Of a DNA stretch of 64,000 nucleotides, positions 11,003 through 23,100 are shown piece after piece. Position 1 is the stretch's first letter; every line of letters begins with the position of its first letter. The translations under genes and the position numbers were made by a program. Source of the DNA: Marchantia polymorpha subsp. ruderalis (taxonomy: Eukaryota > Streptophyta > Marchantiopsida > Marchantiales > Marchantiaceae); the NCBI GenBank assembly GCA_037833965.1, contig AP031357.1:20108001-20172000 (forward strand), written 5' to 3'. The notes below the pieces were generated by a model. The model ran no database searches and was not told where the DNA came from. It was given only the letters and a program-made list of their open reading frames with translations.

Positions 11003-11406
11003 ACCACAAATCTATCAATAGCTACTTTTTTCTTTCGAGAACATTGTTCAACAAGAACCGGAAACAATAACTCTGTTGTTTCCTATCTTGATCATCGAGT
11101 CAATCGAAGTTTTCCAAATAATAGCTTTGGACGACTTCGATTTCGTTGTCAATCAAGCTTGAATCTCGGTTCCAGTCCAGAGTCACAGAGCAAGTCGAAG
11201 AGTATGAGGTACCCCAACAAAAGTGCATATCTTCCCAAGATAGCTCCTGTTATCCCGTTAGAAAATTGAACACATCTGATTTGCTTAAAACATGAAACAG
11301 CAACCATGAAGCTGCAAAATACTCAGGTTTTCATATGGTTGCTGAACCTTTTGTTTAATGACCAGATGCTCTACACTTTTCACAAAAGTGTGTGATTGTA
11401 TGAGGA

Positions 11407-11410
<4 letters not shown>

Positions 11411-11437
<27 letters not shown>
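11411..11437. repeat. (TA)n microsatellite
   Basis: An uninterrupted run of alternating T and A, about 27 bp. Confidence 0.95.
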
Positions 11438-11522
11438 TCTCTGTTGTAGCTTTATGTTCTGGAACTTGAATCCATTTTAGATGAACTATTGGCATGAGAC
11501 ACTTTGAATTTCATTTGAAAAG

Positions 11523-11974
11523 TGTTAGCATATGTGTTAAGTATTGGACTATATACTCTCTATTTGGTAATCTTCTTATTGTTGGTTCAACACTATAGTT
11601 AGAATTCATAGTAAGCTTCTTAGTATGACCCCTATTAGTTTAGGGTTAAGTTTCAAGAACCTACTAGTTTTTCGCTATATAAGTTTCATCTCTCATTAAG
11701 CATCTACAACGTTTATACTTCCTCACACTGAGATTTGTGAATACTCAGCTTGTTCAACATGATATTAGAGCTATACGCCTAGTATTGTATTCTTTCCTAG
11801 TTGCAATAACATATAACTACTAAAATAGAGCATAGTGGTAAAGATACGATTTCATGAGAAAAAAAACAACACCAAAGATTCAAGTAATGTCACGAATTAA
11901 CATTCTATTGAAAAGTTTTACTTCTCATGCACATGTTACTCCTAGAAGCATCTGCAATTGCTAAATCCGAAGCA
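11523..11974 (+). mobile_element. Copia-type LTR with primer-binding site; internal part lost
   Basis: The 237-bp segment 11523-11759 begins TGTTAG and ends TTCAACA, giving the TG...CA ends and short terminal inverted repeat of an LTR. It is directly followed by tgatattagagctat (11760-11774), which resembles the tRNA-Met primer-binding site of plant Copia elements. Internal sequence runs only about 200 bp before the hAT transposon starts at 11975. This is a broken fossil; no second LTR was found, and no target-site duplication can be recognised. Confidence 0.7.
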
Positions 11975-12232
11975 GAGTACTGCATCGGGTACCCAAACCC
12001 GAAACCCAAACTGAACCCGCCCGAACCGATGGGTATGGGTCGGGTTTGAACCAAGCTAGAAAGGTCCGATTCGGTTTCGGGTTGGACTTTTCTTAATATG
12101 GTTTAGAAATAGGGTTACGTTTAAAAATGGTTTTAGGGTTACTCAGTAAAGAGGTCGTGGAGTATTTTTTGACTTGACACAGTGCTAATCGCACTTGTTC
12201 TCCTCGTCCGTTACTCTTGAGGTTTGTCATAG

Positions 12233-13735
12233 ATGACAATGACAATTGAGATGAAGTCCAAAGATATGCTCACGTTGAAGACAAAAATCGCCGCAGATTT
12301 GCAAAAAGAAGACGATCTTTATTATCGAGTGAAAAACCGTAAAGCGAGGGAAGGTGTCTGGACATCAATTTTGTTTGTTGCGATCAAGGAGACTGACGAA
12401 CATCTGTGTTATAGTCATAATTCTTTTGTCTGCTGCAACAAATGTCTCACTATATATCAATATAGATCAGCCAACAGAACGACCGCCATGTCCAAACAAT
12501 CCTGTCCGACTGTAGAGACCAATCAAGTTATGACAGCTACAGCAATGCGCCACGATGCGACTACAAGTGAGAAGAAACTCATCACCGTGGCGTTGGCGGA
12601 CATGTGCGCTGTTGACATGCGTCCATTTTATATTGTGAAGGGCAGAGGGTTCAGGAACTATACACAGACCGTCCTCAACATTGGGGTCAACTCTAAGGTG
12701 GGCATGCTTGTAAAAAATATTCTTCCTGATCCAACCACAATCAGTAGAAATGTGCAGAAACGATCTAATGCTGGAAGGAAGATACTGACTGCCGCATTGA
12801 AGACACATCAAGCGGAAGTAGTTCGGATTGGCAACACAACTGATATTTGGACCGATGACATCGACAAGGTATCTTTCCTATCAGTCACTGTGCATTTCAT
12901 CGATGACAAGTTCACTCTACATCACCGCACGTTTGCATGCACTCCGTTTCCTGGGCCGCATCACGGATAAAACGTCTTGGAAAAATATGAGGATGTTTTA
13001 CGGAAATTTGGCATCAATAGATCTGACCAGGTCACAATTGTCACAGACCGAGGCTCAAATATGCACTCTGCAGATGGCATTCCTAGTCTCTATGGTTGGA
13101 TACCGTGTTGTGATCACATCATTAGTACCATCCTAACGACGAATAGGATGGTACTAATGATCAAATGATAAGATTATCGATAAGAGAACTCGAATAGTTG
13201 AAGGTAAAAAATCTACTCCCTTCTATGAGTTTTACCATCTAGCTTTTGAGTTGTTTGATACTATTGATCATGTCAAAGCTCTCGTGACATATGTCAAACA
13301 AGCGAATCTTCAGAATGAGATTGCAAAGACCCTCAAGCAGGAAAATGTGACACGATGGAAATCTGCCTTCCGTTGCATGATCAGCGTTGACGAGGCACTC
13401 TCGGAGTTGACTGAGATATTACGTGCACGAGGTCGCGGAATGGTTTTCAAGGTCTGCAAGATTGATCACGAGCTTCTCAAGGAGTTCATTGCTTTTTTAG
13501 TGCTCTTTCAGGAGGCCACCCTAGCTTTGGAGATGTTTGTGGAGCCTACGTTGCACCGTGTACTCTATTTTTGGCAGAATCTGCTAAAGCATTGCCAGGT
13601 TGTTGCGGCAGATATCACCACCAAGGAGAAAGATGACACGATAATCACACTGAAAAAGTACTCTCCTGCATTCATCGCCTTCAAGCCAAAATTTGCGGAA
13701 CTGATCGGGAAGAAGTTTATTTGAAGCGACATTCA
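12233..13735 (+). pseudogene. hAT transposase with BED-type N-terminus, frame broken
   Basis: The conceptual product has a zinc-finger-like N-terminus (CCNKC near 12430), the hAT block 'DMRPFYIVKGRGFRNY' (about 12620-12660), 'TDIWTDD...FLSVTVHFID' (about 12840-12905), a catalytic-core-like 'TDRGSNMHSA' (about 13043-13073), 'RWKSAFRCMISV' (about 13355-13390, the RW motif) and beyond 13735 the C-terminal dimerisation region ('AALLNPKTK', then 'MSKKCNLLHPSKLNDLMFL' near 14187-14245). The first frame stops at 12970; the second starts by 12977 in another frame and the third at 13251, so at least two shifts or stops interrupt it. It is younger than the copy at 2.7-4.1 kb but not functional as read. 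The role of an intact enzyme would be cut-and-paste transposition. Confidence 0.85.
13118..13161. repeat. 18-bp inverted repeat inside the hAT transposase
   Basis: The arm 13118-13135 (atcattagtaccatccta) is exactly reverse-complemented at 13144-13161 around an 8-nt spacer. It lies at a place where related transposases have ordinary coding sequence, so the right arm looks like an inverted duplication that disrupted the frame. Confidence 0.9.
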
Positions 13736-14618
13736 TGTCATTGCCGCCCTACTCAATCCTAAAACCAAGTGTCGTCTAGACAAGTTCGGCATCAACTATG
13801 CCGATATTGAACTTGGCCAAAAAAATCTAGAAAATATGATGAAAGATCATATGATTGGCTCTAGCATCGGCAAGGGCAGTGTTCTGATTCCATAAGAAAC
13901 TGAAAGAGTACAATTGACGTGTTGCGCGTCTTCTTGCCGAATACAATTCTGAGAGCAACAGCACCATCGAAGAAAAGCCTCTTGCCGATGAGGCTTGCTC
14001 AACACCTATATTTGTCACAAGTGTAGCGACGATGAAAGCACACTTCTATCAAAATATGGAGTTTTATTTTGATGGAAGATCCATCAAAAAGAATTCCCTG
14101 TACTTTCTCGACTCGCTCGCTCTATGTTGGACATTCCAACTTCTAGCGCAAAATCTGAGAGTAACTTCTCGGACACAGGGAATACCATGAGCAAAAAATG
14201 CAACCTGTTGCATCCTTCCAAACTCAACGATCTTATGTTTCTACGCTCAATGCTAATGTCGTCTACTGTCCAGATTAAGGTTCCACCTATCACCGAAATT
14301 TAAAAAGAGAACTTCCGGATTTTTCACATGTGTTCATGTTTTGATTCCAGTGAAAACTTAAAGCTAAATAAAAAACGTATGTTTTTTTCCCATTTGTTCA
14401 TGTTTCGGTTCCACCAAAAACTTAAAGCTAAATAAAAAAAAGCATGTTTTTTCCCAATCTATTCGGATCCAGTCGGGTATCAATTCAGATGCGACATAGG
14501 TTTGTTTCGGGTTTCGGTTTTGTCTCTTTGGATATGGCTCGGATATGGGTACCACAAGCGCAGAATACGTGGGCATGGATCGGGTTCGGGTATGCTTTTG
14601 AGGTGTGATGCAGTACTC

Positions 14619-14940
14619 AGGGGAGTAACGAGTACATTGTAGGGTGAAATCACACTCAAAACCTAAAGTTCATCAAATAAATCTCCACAGAAGCCGCATG
14701 CGACATTGCAATTGATATTCAGGAGGAAAATTTTCTAAGATTACACATTCAACCGGCTGCATCGAGCTTCCAATGTACAAATTTGCTTAAATCTTGAGCT
14801 ACACTATGCACCACTCAAAATATTCAAATTGGACTCTCTATTTTAGATGCGGTATCTTTAACAAACTGAAGCAACTCGCACAAAGAGTAAAAACACACAA
14901 CTCACAAACACGCGGAAGAGTACAGATTTAAGGCTTGGAA
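14619..14940. other. Short non-coding stretch right of the hAT element
   Basis: Nothing recognisable. Similarity to the Copia sequence left of the hAT insertion is not evident by eye. Confidence 0.35.
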
Positions 14941-14949
14941 ATTGACTCA

Positions 14950-16170
14950 TGGAAAAGCCCCCCAACAGTAAAGCCGTGGAACTCTTTATTCACAACAAAC
15001 ATCCGGAGGCATCACCCGCTAGCTGCGAGCCCCCATCAGTTGCGACTTCCGCGGATGCGACAGTTGCCACACTCGTAGGTCCCCTATCTACTCCTATCCT
15101 ACTCAAAATTGTTGACAGCTCTAACTCTAAATTCTACTTCGTCTCCTCTAAATCGGAATTGAATGAATTGATCATTCTACCTAATTGCCGATGTCTTGCG
15201 GCTCCGCTGGCTTCCAGTTCCTTCATTTGACGCTCCAGCTCGTACAATTTTATCCACTTTGTGATTTGGATCTCCCACTCCACATAACAACAAAGACATC
15301 GCTCTACCCTTGAGCGCAATGCAACATCCGTTTACTATTCCAACTGCTGGATTGTCACCTCCATCTACATCAATTTTGCTTGAGCCATGACCAAATGCTC
15401 CTCAATTGCCGATAGTTGAGATCTCAATCTGCTGCAATCCGCGTCCAATTACTTCATACGTTCTAACTTCAAAGTCTGAGCAGCTTTGCAGTCAGCCAAT
15501 TCCTTCGCCTTAAGTGCCAATTTAGCAGCATGCGATATATCTCGTGCCACCGGAGTTGTCGTCTGCTCCCCAACGCGCTTAAAGTCTCTCGCAAATCCCT
15601 TCTGAGACAATTTTAAATTGCCTCAAAGTTCCACCGTTATCTTTACCGCATTGTTGATGTCAACGTGAAGGTCGTTGCACTCAAGCTCCTTCTTCATATG
15701 AAGGTACTTCTCAGCTGCTAAACTTCTCTGAAGTTCTGCACAGTCCAACTCCTTCATCCGAAGTTGCTCTTCCCGCTCCTGCAAGGTAGTTGTCTTGGCC
15801 GCGCACTCAAAATTTAAGCTCGCCACTCTTTCTGCTACCTCCGCAGATAATGCCACCTTCGTCTTTGTCCACTAACTTTACATAAGATCCTGCTAACTCT
15901 AGCTCCGTGTACTTCGTCATCTTTCTATCTAAATTCTTGAGCAAGGGAGCTATCCGATCATTGAAAATGTCAGCTACACTAAGCTTGGCTGTTTTTGAGT
16001 TTTCAGCTGAAGGTCTTTATGCGCAATCAAAATCGACTGTACTCGAAGACATCTGACACAACAGCATCGCCGGTTGCTTTGCTACAATCTTTTCCACTTC
16101 CGTTATCACTCGATCCAAAAGTTCTTTGACCAAATTGGACTCCATAGCTGGCTCTTTCAACTCTGCAAAC
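14950..16170 (-). pseudogene. Decayed coiled-coil protein gene of a repetitive family
   Basis: On the minus strand several open pieces follow one another: about 16150-16040 ('ESNLVKELLDRVITEVEKI'), 15856-15623 ('MALSAEVAERVASLNFECA', 'LQEREEQLRMKELDCAELQ') and 15319-15134 ('LYELERQMKELEASGAARH'). They are rich in Glu, Lys, Leu and Ala in heptad-like spacing and would form coiled coils. From memory they resemble a large family of hypothetical proteins in Marchantia polymorpha. The frame is interrupted, so this is a pseudogene. It might be a decayed host gene or cargo of a repeat; the sequence does not say which. Confidence 0.6.
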
Positions 16171-16199
16171 ACATCCACAATTTCCTTATTCGAAGTCCA

Positions 16200-19100
16200 G
16201 CAGCGCCTTCGGCCTCATGCTAGTTACGTTGATCACGGCGTTTTTAGTGAGCATGGGCACTCGATGGCAGCGATCTCTGAGTTCGAGGGAGGTCGCTGAA
16301 CGTGACGGCAAGGGATGATGATTCCACGAAACCAGTGCGCAGAAGCATGCAGGTCGTGCAAAGATCTTCGAGTGGGGCAAATTGATGGAGAAGTGGCCTC
16401 ACTGCGCCACCCGATCGGCCAAGGCAAGTCAGTCACGAGCTGCAATGATCACAATGCTCACTCTGCTGCAAAGTGGGTAGGTGATGATTTTCTCCTCTGG
16501 TATGAGCACGTGGTTTTAGGAGGGTCCGTCGAATACTAGAAGAAATTGGTTGTCATAAAGAGGAGGTGAATGATGCTGGATTGAGGCGAATATCTGTTAA
16601 ATTTGTGGCCTCTCACCCAAGTCCCAATTGAATCCTACTTCCAAGGACAAATTGGTCTCTTCAGTGTGCTTCAAAACGCTCAAGTTTTGTTTCGAGAGCG
16701 ACTTCAACACTACACATATATTCAACTTCTTGTCAGACCCCGGAACGTCGAGGTTCTAGTTCTGTCGCTTGATGATCACCCCCTCGGTTTCAGCCCCTCG
16801 ATCCATGCAAAAAGCGGGAGGTATTAGTTCTAATATTGACTTGATTTTCCGGCCAATCACTCGTCATCAGCCTACTGTACATGCACCAAAACGTCTCCCG
16901 ACCACCTGAGAGATTTGTCTCTCCTGGTCGATCGGACAACATGCCGAGTCTCAGAACTGGACAGTACAGGACCGAAGTCCGCTCTCTCTCCGAGACCCGG
17001 ACCTTAACGAGCGAGCATGTTGACCGAACAGAAAGTCGGGTCTGTAGAGAGTCCAGGTTCCGGAACTCAGGAACAGTATTCGACTGTCGAAGATCTTCCG
17101 GCGGGCGAGAATCCTTAAACAATTCCTATTAATGAGCCTTCGTTGCTTCCGCTCGGGATGCTTCCGATTTCTGCTGCAGTCGGTCGCGGATCGCGGGATC
17201 GTCGTCTTGTGCGTAAGCAGGAACAAGAGAAGAGTCGGTCCCCGGTGCTCTCGGAAGTCCGGGGCCGAGTCCTTGGAATCGGCCACTATGTTCGGTCCTT
17301 GTCTGCTGACATCAGTCTTCGCACTTTGACTTCAGTCCGGCGCTCTATTGCTGGGACCGATTGCTCAGTAGGCTTTGACAACGCAAGCAATCGGTAATAT
17401 CCTTCCACGCGTCAGATGAGAATTCTCTCTTTGAGATCCTTCTGTTCCTTCTGATTCGGTTGTGACATCTCAGTGTCCTTCGGATCACGAGACTGAGATT
17501 GTGATGATGAAGTTGGTAACACGGAGCGGATTTTATCATTCGATTTCAGCATTATGAGGAATGTTCAGAAAGAAGGGTTCGCTCTGTTTTCTCCACTGTT
17601 CTCTCGTTCGTTCTCATCATTGTGGATGTGAATTGGTCAGGGGTGCCTCCTAGGTAATGGTAATAAATCAAGCCCGAGGGACCCGAAGGGTCAAAAGGCT
17701 AAAAAGAACACAAAACAATCAACCAGTCGAAACCAAGGGAAAACCCCCTCTAAAGCGGCAAGAGCGGTAGAGCGACGATTAATAACTGGTATGGCGATTA
17801 GCGTTTATAACTGTATAGCTTCACTGAATTCATACAAGACTGAATAGAAAACTGCTAAAGTCGGAGTCAGATTTAATCTCTCTTGAGCAGCCGAATTTCT
17901 TATGGAGCGAGACGGCCCTACTGCAAATTCCTCATGAAGTATGAAGTCAAACTTTGCTATTCAAACCCACATGTGACGAGTATTAATGACGCACTTATGT
18001 GCTCTTTCAACAGTGGAAGATTTAGCGCTGATTTGACGCGCGTGGGGTATGATTCATCCCATCACATGTTCATCCCGGATGAACATGTACATGCTCCACT
18101 GGACTTTCAACTCTGATTGCGTATCGGAAGAACCTTCCCATGCAAATGCAGCAAATCGCCATATCCATAAATCGATGGGATCTTTGAAAGTGTATAAGTC
18201 TCCAGATCCCTCGAACCAAATCGAAGGGATTCTAAATTTGGACTGTATGACGGACTTGCTGACTGGTAGAATTTGCTGATGTACTCCCACAGTATTTGTA
18301 GAGCTGATCCTCGTTCCAATGACCAGATTCTCATGTTTGAATCTTCGAGGGAGGCTGATCCCCAGAAGCTCGGTGAACTACTTTCTGACCAGTGATTCGT
18401 TCACAGGCAGCACGACAACCTTGGACTATAGAGTCCCCCTCGACTGCAAAAGCTAAAGCTAAAGCAACCTCTCGCAAAGAGGAGCTGAAGCCTCCACATC
18501 CTTTGCCACCAGCCTCGCAGGCATGGAGAGATCTGCGAAGCCACAGTCGATGGATCCACCACAACATCGCTATCTCCTTAGGAGGATATGCACGAGAATC
18601 AACTCAAAGACATGTTAACACTTGATGAAATAATCATGAGTATTATGCGCTATCACGTTATCCTCAAACCAGCATCACTTGAGAAAAACAACTCTATGGT
18701 AGATTTGATTCTCACCTGGTTAGAAAAAAATAGCTCTTGATGTCTCGTTCATATTCCATCTACATTTTATAAATGTAAATAGTGTAATTTCTTAGACCAA
18801 TTGTCACATGTCTCATGAAATAAATATAAAATAGACGCTCATCATGTATTTCGTGTTTGTACATGAAGAGGTATATATATCATGTGGAATGAATGTTGGT
18901 ATACTTTGTAATCAATTATTTACGCCCAATTGGTACACTATGAGAGATCTTAATCATTCCTTTCCCTACAATGGGACGAGAGAAATTCAAAAACCAATTC
19001 ATTTGGTAAAGAAAATAAACATTATTGTTATAATCTTGGGCTACATAAAGTTATATGTACTATGCACTGCCTAAGGTTTTTCATGCACTAAGGTGCATGA

Positions 19101-20184
19101 AGGTGCACTATAGTTTCATAGTTCCAATTATAATGTTCGACAGTAGTATTCTATGTACTATGCACATTGTTTCACCGTGATGTAATAAGAGCACATTGAA
19201 TGGGGAATTTCCTCGGTTTCATTCTCCAGAGCATTTATTGGGCGTTCCCGTACTTCGTGGCTCTTAATCTGGCTTCATTTATAGTCGGAGTGCTGGGATC
19301 GGGGCTAGCTCTTCTGTGGCTCCATCCGTCCAAACCTTGACGGGCTATAAGCACTTTTTGCTACTACAGAGCATGTGAAAAGATAACGTAACGTACATGT
19401 ACTTACGTATGCCCTGGCAGGTTTCGGACAAAAGGCTGTTCCCGTGGAGGTAGACTCGGGTCGGCGAACAGTCGCCTATGCCCGGCGGAAGACATGGGAA
19501 GCTATGAGAAGCAGAGGTGAAGACCGTAGGGCTCTGTCCTCAGAGCTCAGCCAGTGCTGGCAGAAAAATTGTGGAATTATGAAGATTACACATGTGGAAC
19601 ATACTCGAGCAATATGGTCAACGTTCTGCCGTGCTCCTCGTCATGAGGTGGGGGCGTTCATGCGGAGCGGACCATCAGGACCCTGTTGACGGACTTGCAC
19701 AGGTCTCAGGATGAACACGAGACAGAGAGAGACAGAGACAGAGAGAGTCAACGAGCTGGGTAGTCTAGTGACAGCTCCCCCATGGCCAGGATACTTATAA
19801 CAGCCGTGTACCCGGGCACAAAGAAAATGTCGTCGGAAGTTGGATGAGAGCACGATTCGATCCGAGATTTTGGACATCAGGTTGATTTGACTGTGGAGCC
19901 GCTGTGGTGGTCCGCGTCCTGCACCTTCGGATGCAGATGTGAGCTATATTGCGGAGATCATTCCTGTGGAGGTGGCATATCGTCTTTCAGCCATTGCTTG
20001 GTCCGGGTGTTCCTGAAGCACTCAGCTGAACATCTGCATCGTTACATGTTCTTGTCACTGCCTGTACCTCGATTCCCGGAACGAATTGCGGGTCTCTGCG
20101 CACAGATGATCACTGAGCTTCTGGAATTCCAGTTGTGTTGCTGTATCCAATCTCTGGGATAGGCCTGGCCAGAATATCTTTGAC
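16200..20184. other. Long intergenic stretch upstream of the ABCG gene
   Basis: No gene recognised. At 16731 'tgtcagaccccgg' resembles the start of a Gypsy LTR, but no partner was seen. An AT-rich part spans about 18620-19190. A (gacagagaga)-rich tract lies near 19720-19748. Sequence from about 19300 to 20184 should contain the promoter and 5' leader of the ABCG transporter. Open frames here (for example 19887-20162) have no recognisable domain. Confidence 0.4.
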
Positions 20185-23100
20185 ATGGCTGATTCTTCTC
20201 CTGCTCCTTGGAGGAGCGCCAGCTCCAGAGAGCAGCCACTGTACCCTGTAAGCACACGTACCCATCCGGATGAGTTTCCCCGCAGCAGGAGTTATGGACC
20301 GGCGTCTGATCGACATCCTGGTGCGTATAGAGGAGGTTCCACCGAGGGACTCATTTCGATGTCTGGGCCTCTGTTGTCTCGGAGGACATTCGCTGATCAT
20401 TCGAGACCACCTTTGAGGACCCGTCAGAGCAGCTTCACCGAAGCTATGGAAGAAGCTATTGCAGTGGAGATTGCCCGCAGCGAGAGCACCTTAGATCCTA
20501 CAGACATATTACCAGAGTCGCTGGGTGAATGGCAAGAAAAGTCAATGGGTGTGCAAATGATGAAGAGGAATCACAGTCTTATGACATCCAGAAGACGCTC
20601 GAGTTCTCAAATTTCGATGGGCTCCATGTCCATGTCCTCGAGGTACATAGATGACGGGAGAGCTATACCGGATTCTTCTGCCGCATTCACTAAGGATGAG
20701 TTGTATTCTGCTCCACTTGACGGGCCCAGGCACATGTACAGACTCGGAGAGACGGCATTTGCAGCAGGTCCAGATGAAAAGGGACCCAGTGGCGAGGATA
20801 GCAAAGGCTCTGTCGTGGACCTCCCGGAAGATTACTACTCCGCTTTAAGTGTTGCTCCTCAAGCTACTCTTATCCATTTAGTCAGGCTATACCACAAAGC
20901 ACTCCTAGATCATGGACTGAGTGAAGATGCTCAGAAGATTTCTGATGTCTTGGCGGATTTGGAAGCTGCGGATGAGGAGGAAGCGGACATGGAACTCACC
21001 GGCCTCGACCTGCTTTTGAAGAATGGACTTCTGAAGTACTTGATGAGCATCAATCCTTATCTGATTCCGATCCCCTCCCAGGTCAGTGCTCCTCTGGCTT
21101 TGAGAGGTAATGGCCGGTTGGACAAAGAGAACGACAACTCTAACCTCTTATTCATTCAGCACACAACCTCGAGTCATCTTGTGGATTTTTCAGTGAGGTG
21201 CTGTTAATCGCAGGTGGAACTCTTGCTCAGTGGTTAAGAGGTCACTTTTGAGCTGTTTTGTCATGATCGCACCTTGACATTTTATGTTGTGACACTTGAG
21301 CAGGTGATCAAATTCAAAAACCTAAGCTGCACCAAAGCGGTCGCGCTCGATCCGGGGTACGAGTCAATTCGCACAAAGGTGATAAGCATAATTCTATGTA
21401 ATACTCCACTACTACATTATCAAGACTGTCTGTCAGTTGTTTTGCGTAATTAAGATTTGAAAATCGGAGATCTGACTCTCAAACTGGCTGTCATCATGTA
21501 AAAGGACATATGTACTTAGAGCGCAAAGCGAAAAAACTCAGGGTGATGACCTACTGAAATCGTGCAGTTTTTTTTGTCAATGACAGATTGTTTCCTCTTT
21601 AAAAGGACCTTTCAAGGAGGCTAGTGTGCAACAGGTGCAGCTAATGAAAAATGTAACGGGATATGTCATGCCAGGAACTCTTACTCTTATTTTGGGTAAG
21701 TTGGTGTCATATGGGACATACCACAATTCTCTTATCATGGACCGTCTTCTTTTTAGCGCATGTAAGAAGTCAGTTCCTATACACAGCGTCCAGATGAAAG
21801 GGATTTCAAGTGTGGAAGTGATGTGAATGGTGAGAGTATTTAGAGAACACTTAAGCTTCGAGCTGCAGGTTGCCCTTTGGACTTAAGAAGGTGTTCCTGG
21901 GTCGAAACTTTGGACTCTGACCTTCTTGATCATCCTATCGTGCAGGGCCGCCAGGGTGTGGGAAAAGCATTATGCCACAAGTTTTAGCAGGTCGGCATGA
22001 AGGACCACCAAAGAATCTCGAGGGAATGCTGACCTACAATGGCAAAAATGTGAGTGAAATCAATCATCACCGTTTGGTGACCGTGGTTGAACCCCAAGAC
22101 TTCCATCTGCCCACCCTGACTGTAAAGGAAACCTTGCAATTTGCCAACGAATGCACTCAGTATCTAAAGCCAAAAGATTACCAGGACCAATTAAGAGAGA
22201 TCATGGGGGAGTCACTCAAATTGGGCCAGGACCCTAAGCTGGAAGCAGGATTGAGTATGTTAGGTCTGAAACGTGTGGTGGACAAACCTATCGGAAGTGC
22301 TATGTCGCCCACTCTCACCGCCAATGAGGTTCATCGAGTATCTGTTGCTGAAGCGATGGCGGGTACTTATGCCGTTTACGTGTACGACCATTTTAACAGC
22401 GGAATAGACGACCCTCTTGCGTTCGATTTGCTCACTGCTATAAGGATATACACCAGAGTTCGGGGAACTTCTGTTATTGCCACAATGGTCCAACCGTCTT
22501 CAGAGTGTGTGGAGCTTTTCGATCGCATCATCCTTCTGAACCTTGGTGTCGTTGTCTATCAAGGTCCAAGGCAGGATGCCCTCCCTTATTTTGAAAGCCT
22601 TGGGTATGGTTCAACCTCCACTGAATCTGCTCCTAGATTCTTTTCTTGTTTAAAACACGACAGACAAAGAAGACTGTGCTTAGATGGTGCCATATAATGC
22701 GGTTCAGTTGAGAGCAATGTTGACTTCTACTGAATGCCTTGATTGTCAATGCCCCCAACATGTAGACTTTTAAGTTGGCTCAGGTGTATCATATTTGGAA
22801 ATTCGGGTTAATTTTCCGTGACTCGTTTTGCAGTTTCTTCAAACCAAAACACGTGAGCATTGCTGAATTCTTAGAGGAAGTGACAACGTCTGATGGACTA
22901 CAATACTTGCAGCCAGGATTTCAGAGACTTGATTTGAATGGCTTCGAGACTGCCTACAAAAATTCAGACGCATACAAGGATGTTTGTAGAGTAGTTGACA
23001 GCCCGGAACTTCTTCACCAGTACTGGGTGCAGGTAAGCCCAACGAGTTTCTTATTCCCAACCTGATGCGAAACAACTTCTGATCTATTAGTTTGACAATG

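Larger units (their letters stand above)
11975..14618 (+). mobile_element. hAT DNA transposon, 2.64 kb, with terminal inverted repeats
   Basis: The ends carry a perfect 12-bp terminal inverted repeat: GAGTACTGCATC at 11975-11986 and GATGCAGTACTC at 14607-14618. Inside both ends are GGGT-rich subterminal repeats (cgggtacccaaaccc, cgggttcgggtatg). A transposase frame occupies the middle. I could not find a matching 8-bp target duplication (left flank ccgaagca, right flank aggggagt), so one flank may be altered or the true ends may lie a few bases outside. The element appears to have landed in or near Copia internal sequence. Confidence 0.85.

Noticed and set aside
16731-17640. Gypsy-like LTR start (tgtcagaccccgg)
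   Set aside because: Only the 5' motif looks right; no clear end, primer-binding site or second LTR was found.
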